Positions 6,898-8,824 of a stretch of 8,824 bases of DNA are shown here, piece by piece. Below the pieces are notes generated by a model. That model was given only the letters and a program-made list of their open reading frames with translations, searched no databases and was not told the origin of the DNA. Position 1 is the first letter of the stretch. Every line of letters starts with the position of its first letter. Position numbers and translations under genes: made by a program. Location of the stretch: the NCBI GenBank assembly GCA_031266495.1, contig JAISAX010000735.1:1-8824 (forward strand), read 5' to 3'. This DNA comes from Opitutaceae bacterium (lineage in GTDB: Bacteria; Verrucomicrobiota; Verrucomicrobiae; Opitutales; Opitutaceae).

Positions 6898-8811
6898 GTG
6901 AAATCCTGCTGCTGTATTCATAAATCCAGACATCCGGATGCCGTCGGCGCGTGCGCGTGCCGGTGCCTTCTCGCGTTTTCGACGATGCTCGCCTTCGCGG
7001 CGACGGCGACGACGACGACGTTTGCGGCGGAAATCTTTGTGAACGGCGCGAGCGGTTCGGACGCCAACGACGGAAAAACCCCCGCGCACGCACTCGCCAC
7101 AATTCAGTCCGCCGAAAAAATCGCCCGTGCTGGAGACACCATTACCGTCGCCCGCGGCGTTTATTACGGACCCGTCGAATTGAAACAACTACGCGGCACG
7201 GAGAAAAACCCCGTCACGCTCCGCGCCGAATCGCGGGAGCGCGGCGCCGTCGTCATCACCAACGCCGACCCCGCCCTGCGCGAACGCCGCGCCGCGTGGG
7301 AATGCGTTGACGAAGCGCTCCAGCTTTACCGCGCCCCGCTCGCCCGCGAGACGTGCCGCGTGCTCTATTCCGGCGTTGATTTGCAACCCTGCCTGACGCT
7401 CGACGGCCTCAAAACATTCACCGTCGGGAAAAAATTGCCCGGCCCCGCGCACGGTTATTTTTACGATGCCGACGCCAGGCAGATCTACGTCCGCCTCCGC
7501 GCCGACGGCAAATACGGTTCGCAAAACCCGAACCAACACCGCATCGCCGCCGGCACCCGCACCGGCGCGGGCAGCGCGGGCACGGGCTTCGACGGCCCGC
7601 ACTTTTACAATCTCGGCCTGATGCAGCGCGGCAAAATCCACGTCATCGTGGACGGCTTCACCTTCGAGACGCCCGGCTTCTCCGGCGTGCACATCAACGG
7701 CTCGCACGTCACGGTGCGCGACTGCTGGTTCCTCGGCTGCCGCACCGGCGTCAGCGGACGCAAGGAAAACGCCGACCCGCGCCAGACCTCCAACGCCATC
7801 ACCGTCGAGTTTTGCGACTACTCGCAATTCCCCGCGTTCGACGACGCCATGGATGTCTTGCGCGAGCGGACGCCCCCCGCCGGCGCGCCGCGTTACCCGC
7901 TTTACTCGTGGTCGCGCAAAGGCGACGGCGCGACCAACAGGCTCACCTACGAACTCGGCATCATCGGCCTCGTCGGCAGCGACTGGACGCTGCGCAACAA
8001 CCGCATCCACGACTCCTTCGAGGGCATTTCAACGTGGTGCGTCCGCTGGAGCCAAAACCTCGCCGTGCGCGAAAACATCTTCGAGCGCATCGTGGACAAC
8101 GCCGTCGAACTCGAAGACCACGCCGCCGGAATGCGCGTCGAGCGCAATGTTTTTTTGGATACAACCGAACCGTTCTCGTGGCAGCCTCTCGGCGGCGAGC
8201 CGTGGCCGGGACCGGCGCTCATTGCCGACAATTTCATCCGCAGCAGCGAAGTGTTGACGCGTCTGGTTTTTGAAAAAACCGGCCACCGTCCGGGCTGGTT
8301 CAAGGCCGGCGCGGCGAACCAGAACTGGACGGCGACGTGGAATGCGGAACGAATGAAAAACGTGTCGCAAGACGCGGTGCGCGCCCCCGGTGCGGGCATC
8401 GTTGTCGAAAACAACACGGTGATTTTCCCCTCGGGCAATTTCCTGACGCTCACCCAGCCGCGCACCCGCGTTTTTGAAAATTTCCACTTCGCAAAAAACA
8501 TCGTCGTCGCGGAAGGGTTTGGCGGCGGACGCGAAGCCGGGCACAAGGACTACACCGCCGCAAAAACGGAATTTCGCGAAAACGTGTGGTTTTATGGCAG
8601 CGCGAAAACCGGACTGACCGGCGGTGACGTGTTCGCGGGCGAAGACGGCGTCGTGCTGCCCCTCCCCCCCCCTCCCTCCCCGCTGGCGTTGGAAAAATTA
8701 TCCACCGCCACTCCAGGCGATTTTTCCGGCCACGCCGACATCGCCAAAAAACAGGCCGGCGCCCGGGCCTTCACACCGCCCCGCGCCGGACCGCGCATCA
8801 ACAACCATTAA
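6898..8811 (+). CDS. Secreted right-handed parallel beta-helix protein
   Basis: A 637-residue protein if started at GTG 6898. Residues 1 to about 43 form a signal peptide with a long basic n-region, a CLLAFSTMLAFAATA core and cleavage near TFA-AE. The n-region has six Cys, which is odd. The only later in-frame ATG (6985) would give a leader without positive charge, so the GTG is preferred but not certain. After cleavage comes IFVNGASGSDANDGKTPAHALATI (46-70), the typical DUF1565-like opening of secreted beta-helix proteins, then DTITVARGVYYG. Beta-helix rungs are visible around residues 248-285 (VIVDGFTF, GVHINGSHVTVRDCWF), 360-420 (WTLRNNRIHDS, LAVRENIF, MRVERNVFLDT) and about 500 (IVVENNTVIF). 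This fold is typical of pectate lyases and other polysaccharide lyases or hydrolases, but no specific active site is recognisable. A Pro-rich stretch near residue 590 is encoded by a C-rich run. It probably forms an operon with the LamG gene. Confidence 0.85.
   Translation: MKSCCCIHKSRHPDAVGACACRCLLAFSTMLAFAATATTTTFAAEIFVNGASGSDANDGKTPAHALATIQSAEKIARAGDTITVARGVYYGPVELKQLRGTEKNPVTLRAESRERGAVVITNADPALRERRAAWECVDEALQLYRAPLARETCRVLYSGVDLQPCLTLDGLKTFTVGKKLPGPAHGYFYDADARQIYVRLRADGKYGSQNPNQHRIAAGTRTGAGSAGTGFDGPHFYNLGLMQRGKIHVIVDGFTFETPGFSGVHINGSHVTVRDCWFLGCRTGVSGRKENADPRQTSNAITVEFCDYSQFPAFDDAMDVLRERTPPAGAPRYPLYSWSRKGDGATNRLTYELGIIGLVGSDWTLRNNRIHDSFEGISTWCVRWSQNLAVRENIFERIVDNAVELEDHAAGMRVERNVFLDTTEPFSWQPLGGEPWPGPALIADNFIRSSEVLTRLVFEKTGHRPGWFKAGAANQNWTATWNAERMKNVSQDAVRAPGAGIVVENNTVIFPSGNFLTLTQPRTRVFENFHFAKNIVVAEGFGGGREAGHKDYTAAKTEFRENVWFYGSAKTGLTGGDVFAGEDGVVLPLPPPPSPLALEKLSTATPGDFSGHADIAKKQAGARAFTPPRAGPRINNH
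8659..8681 (+). repeat. C-rich run inside the beta-helix gene
   Basis: A 23-nt stretch made only of C and three T residues, including C9 at 8664-8672. It encodes the Pro-rich LPPPPSP segment near residue 590. A slip of one base here would change or cut off roughly the last 45 residues of the protein, downstream of the beta-helix. Confidence 0.8.
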
Positions 8812-8824
8812 TGCACCGCTAAAA

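Noticed and set aside
1..8824. CRISPR array, insertion sequence, transposase, tRNA or rRNA
   Set aside because: No regularly spaced repeats, no transposase-like protein, no terminal inverted repeats with target duplications and no RNA gene were seen by eye.

Overview
The window is GC-rich and tightly packed with genes for exported proteins. It carries a prepilin-like protein with an H-X9-DG tail, a LamG-type protein with a PEP-CTERM sorting tail, a CBM9-like protein, a right-handed beta-helix protein and a GntR/LacI-type regulator. This mix fits a polysaccharide-degrading member of the Verrucomicrobia (Opitutaceae-like) or a relative in the Planctomycetes/Lentisphaerae group. That placement rests on gene content only; there is no rRNA or tRNA here to confirm it.

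Layout. 1-26: a C16 tract ending 6 nt before a start codon. 27-707 (+): prepilin-like protein. 708-865: non-coding, with a 9-bp inverted repeat and a 12-bp tandem repeat. 866-3700 (+): a 944-residue secreted protein of unrecognised family, possibly a glycosidase. 3697-4506 (+): a CBM9-like secreted protein overlapping it by ATGA. 4507-4725 (-): the C-terminal end of a LacI-family regulator with no N-terminal part, its stop codon directly touching the stop of the CBM9-like gene. 4726-5829 (-): an intact regulator with a GntR-type winged helix and a LacI-type sensor domain. 5830-5908: a 79-bp divergent control region with an 11-bp palindrome. 5909-6862 (+): LamG-like PEP-CTERM protein. 6863-6897: short gap with a C14 tract ending 6 nt before a GTG start. 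6898-8811 (+): secreted beta-helix protein with a C-rich run near its 3' end.

How it may work together. Two modules appear to meet at about position 4726. The left one (866-4506, plus the dead regulator end) looks like a carbohydrate-processing pair that once had its own convergent LacI regulator. The right one (4726-8811) looks like a regulator controlling a divergent pair of exported proteins. The substrate of either module cannot be read from the sequence. The most unusual observations are the two long C tracts at the same 6-nt distance from start codons, and the in-frame LacI remnant behind the intact regulator.
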